The notes under the pieces were generated by a model, which was not told the origin of the DNA, did no database searches, and saw only the letters and a program-made list of their open reading frames with translations. From Solirubrobacteraceae bacterium (GTDB taxonomy: Bacteria > Actinomycetota > Thermoleophilia > Solirubrobacterales > Solirubrobacteraceae), in contig JADGIB010000141.1 in assembly GCA_019683665.1 (NCBI GenBank), positions 1 to 8,912 of the forward strand: DNA of 8,912 nt. The letters run 5' to 3'. Within the stretch, counting starts at the first letter, position 1, and each line of letters begins with the position of its first letter. This document shows, in pieces, positions 7,175-8,912 of this stretch. The translations under genes were made by a program, and so were the position numbers.

Positions 7175-8413
7175 TCAGCCGCGCCGGGCCGCCAGCCAGG
7201 CCTTGAGCCGGCGGGCGGGCCCGGTGACCTTCAGGAACACGCCGCGCAGCCACACGCCGACCTTGTAGGCGTTCTGCTCGCGCAGGTCCTTCAGGACGCC
7301 GGACGTGATCGTGTGGTCGATCGTCAGGCGCTGGCCGAGCGCGAGGTTGCGCTGGAAGTCGCGGACGAGGCGGGCGCCGGTCACCCGCGGCGACGGCGGC
7401 GGCTCGGCCGCGATCCGCCGCAGCGCGAGCGCCATGAACGCGCCCGCCTGCTCCCACGACGGCCACGCCCGCGCGGTGGCCAGCGCCCCGCAGCGCAGGT
7501 GGTGCAGCAGCGCCCGGTCGCGGGCGAGCAGGTCGAGCGCGCGGGCGGTCCCGCGCGGGTCGTCCCAGTCGACGACGAGCCCGTTGACCATGTGGCGCAC
7601 GTACTCCTCGTGGCCGGTGACGGGCGTGACGACGCAGGTGGCGCCCATGTGGAAGCCCTCCAGCGGCGGGCCGAACATCCCCTCCACGCGCGACAGCTTC
7701 AGCATGACGTCGTGCTCGGCGTACAGGCGCGCCATCTCCGGGTGCGGGACGGCCCGCACGAGCCGGTCGACGCCGGGCACGTCCTCGCCGTCGCGGTCGG
7801 GGGTGACGAGCGTGACCGTGTGCGGCTCGCGCATCGCCGCCGTCGCCGCGAGCGCGTCGGCCACGCCCTTGAACGCGATCCGCGGCGACCCCTCGACGAG
7901 GATCCGCAGCGGCCCGTGCAGGGCGACCGGCGCGGCGGGCGGGGAGGCGAAGACGTCCTTGGCGACGCCGTTGCGCACGAGGAACGCCCGGTCGCGCCCG
8001 CCGCGCAGCGCCTCCAGCGCCCGCGCGATCCAGCGCGCCTCGGTGATGAACCGCACCGGCAGGTCGAGCGTCAGCCCGGCGGCGATCCGCTCGGGCTCCT
8101 CGGGCAGGTAGAAGCGCTCCTCCAGCGACTGCACGAACGACGCGTAGCGGTGGGCGTCGAGGTCGAAGAGCCAGTCGGCGGTCTCCCACCACGTCGACAC
8201 CGCGACGTCGAAGCGCATCGCGCGCGCGTCCTCGAGCGGCACGACGTGGAGGTGCTCGAGGCCGCGGAACGACCAGTCCGGCTCCGCCTGGCGCGCCGTG
8301 AGCACGAGCGACACGTCGAACCCGTGGCGGCGGGCGAGCTGGGACGCGTGCTCCACGACGACGCCGACGCCGCCGGACAGCTGCAGGTCCTGGGTGAGGA
8401 ACGCGACGCGCAT
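7175..8413 (-). CDS. GT-B glycosyltransferase (GT4-like)
   Basis: Predicted retaining glycosyltransferase of 412 aa, moving a sugar from a nucleotide-sugar donor to a glycan. The N-terminal Rossmann lobe opens MRVAFLTQDLQLSGGVGVVV with the glycine-rich loop typical of GT4. ITEARWIARAL and LVRNGVAKDVF mark the link to the C-terminal lobe. The donor-site EX7E motif is E244-GMFGPPL-E252, followed by GATCVVTPVTGHEEYV. The last 60 or so residues are an unusual basic, Arg/Lys/Trp-rich tail (VWLRGVFLKVTGPARRLKAW) that could touch the membrane. ATG 8413 is preferred to ATG 8443: it begins the conserved fold, and the upstream ATG lies beyond the symmetric promoter box. No Shine-Dalgarno is seen, fitting a nearly leaderless mRNA. 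It is divergent from a second glycosyltransferase-like gene, suggesting a surface-glycan locus. Donor and acceptor are unknown. Confidence 0.88.
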   Translation of the reverse strand: MRVAFLTQDLQLSGGVGVVVEHASQLARRHGFDVSLVLTARQAEPDWSFRGLEHLHVVPLEDARAMRFDVAVSTWWETADWLFDLDAHRYASFVQSLEERFYLPEEPERIAAGLTLDLPVRFITEARWIARALEALRGGRDRAFLVRNGVAKDVFASPPAAPVALHGPLRILVEGSPRIAFKGVADALAATAAMREPHTVTLVTPDRDGEDVPGVDRLVRAVPHPEMARLYAEHDVMLKLSRVEGMFGPPLEGFHMGATCVVTPVTGHEEYVRHMVNGLVVDWDDPRGTARALDLLARDRALLHHLRCGALATARAWPSWEQAGAFMALALRRIAAEPPPSPRVTGARLVRDFQRNLALGQRLTIDHTITSGVLKDLREQNAYKVGVWLRGVFLKVTGPARRLKAWLAARRG

Positions 8414-8420
8414 CGGCGGG

Positions 8421-8435
8421 GCCGTACTGTACGGC
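8421..8435. promoter_or_regulatory. Symmetric bidirectional promoter or operator between divergent glycosyltransferase genes
   Basis: GCCGTACTGTACGGC is a perfect inverted repeat: 7-bp arms around one T. It occupies the centre of the 28-bp gap between ATG 8413 (-) and ATG 8442 (+). It reads as -10 TACTGT on the plus strand (8425-8430) and TACAGT on the minus strand (8431-8426), 11 and 12 nt from the two start codons. Neither gene has a ribosome site, so both mRNAs would have leaders of only a few nt. No -35 box is obvious. It could instead be a repressor site. Confidence 0.5.
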
Positions 8436-8441
8436 GCGCCC

Positions 8442-8912
8442 ATGCGTCAGCCCCGCTTCGGCGAGCCCATCCGGGTCGCGTTCGTCGGCCAGCAGACCTA
8501 CTTCTCCCAGTGCGCGCTGTCGGCGCCGGCCGGCGGCCTGCGCCCGCGCTTCTTCGACTTCCGCGCCGGCGTCGGCGACGACGCCGAGGCGCTGCGCGAC
8601 GCGCTCGAGGCGTGGGGCGCGCACGTCGTCGTCGTCTTCCGCCCGGAGATCCTGCCGCCGGGCACGCTGCACGACCTGCGCGCCGCGACGCTCGGCTTCG
8701 TCACCGAGCCGCTGAAGCGGGCCGGCGGCGTCGACCACCCCGACCTCGAGTGGCGCGAGTCGGAGCTCGCGCTCACCGACCCCGGCAACTACGACCGGAT
8801 CGTCGCCTTCGACCCGCTCGTGGCCGAGACCGCCGACCGCCACGCGCCGGTGTGGCGGTCGCTGCCGCTGCCGGTCGACGACCGCATCTACGCGCCGGTG
8901 CGCCCGAGCGCG
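8442..8912 (+). CDS. Glycosyltransferase-like protein, 3' partial
   Basis: The frame is open from ATG 8442 to the window end (157 codons seen, no stop). The protein starts MRQPRFGEPIRVAFVGQQTY, so IRVAFVG is the first strand of a GT-B Rossmann lobe. HVVVVFRPEILPPGTL (about residues 60-75), LGFVTEPL (about 84-91) and YDRIVAFDPLVAETA (about 118-132) follow. WRSLPLPVDDRIYAP resembles the hinge of glycosyltransferases in the CgeB-like/GT1 style. The donor-binding lobe lies past the window, so the family call rests on the N-terminal half and overall style. Codon use matches the neighbours. It diverges from the minus-strand glycosyltransferase across a 28-bp gap and has no Shine-Dalgarno, fitting a near-leaderless start. 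It could also be a GT-B-fold protein without transferase activity. Confidence 0.75.
   Translation, partial: MRQPRFGEPIRVAFVGQQTYFSQCALSAPAGGLRPRFFDFRAGVGDDAEALRDALEAWGAHVVVVFRPEILPPGTLHDLRAATLGFVTEPLKRAGGVDHPDLEWRESELALTDPGNYDRIVAFDPLVAETADRHAPVWRSLPLPVDDRIYAPVRPSA

Noticed and set aside
8414..8443. Upstream ATG at 8443 as the start of the minus-strand glycosyltransferase.
   Set aside because: It adds 10 non-conserved residues, overlaps the start codon of the opposite gene and places the -10 palindrome inside the coding region.
6831..8843. A 670-codon open frame on the minus strand across the qorB-like 3' end, the gap and both glycosyltransferase genes.
   Set aside because: Its translation is a low-complexity Arg/Ala/Gly/Pro string without domains, and it overlaps two better-supported genes. 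It results from the lack of stops in GC-rich DNA.

Overview
The window is very GC-rich DNA with strong GC3 codon bias. Gene content and protein style (lipoprotein amino-acid ABC importer, Rrf2 regulator, GT-B glycosyltransferases) suggest a high-GC actinobacterium, possibly of the Thermoleophilia/Solirubrobacterales type. That placement is an impression from codon use and protein style, not a database result.

Layout, left to right. (1) 1-2865, +: the 3' part of a large secreted M14-family zinc carboxypeptidase; its start lies before the window. (2) 2890-5521, +: a compact three-gene polar amino-acid ABC importer, with a lipoprotein binding protein, a permease and an ATPase joined by two 4-nt stop/start overlaps. 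The permease has no ATG, GTG or TTG early enough and is best explained by a CTG start at 3798. A perfect 13-bp stem-loop lies just inside it, right after the binding-protein stop. (3) 5529-6936: a divergent pair, an Rrf2-family repressor (-) and a QorB/NmrA-like NAD(P)H-dependent oxidoreductase (+). They share a 91-bp control region with an imperfect inverted repeat over two overlapping -10 candidates. (4) 6937-7174: a 238-bp gap without a gene, rich in GC hairpins. (5) 7175-8912: two divergent glycosyltransferase-like genes. One is complete (-) and one runs off the right edge (+). Their 28-bp gap holds a perfect 15-nt palindrome that reads as a -10 box on both strands.

How the genes may work together: the carboxypeptidase could release amino acids outside the cell for the neighbouring importer to take up (inference from adjacency). 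The Rrf2/oxidoreductase pair looks like a self-contained redox or electrophile response unit. The glycosyltransferases probably belong to a surface-glycan locus continuing to the right.

I see no mobile element, CRISPR array, tRNA, rRNA or phage gene. The genes are ordinary families. The less ordinary signals are in the control DNA: the CTG start with its hairpin, the divergent operator and the symmetric promoter.
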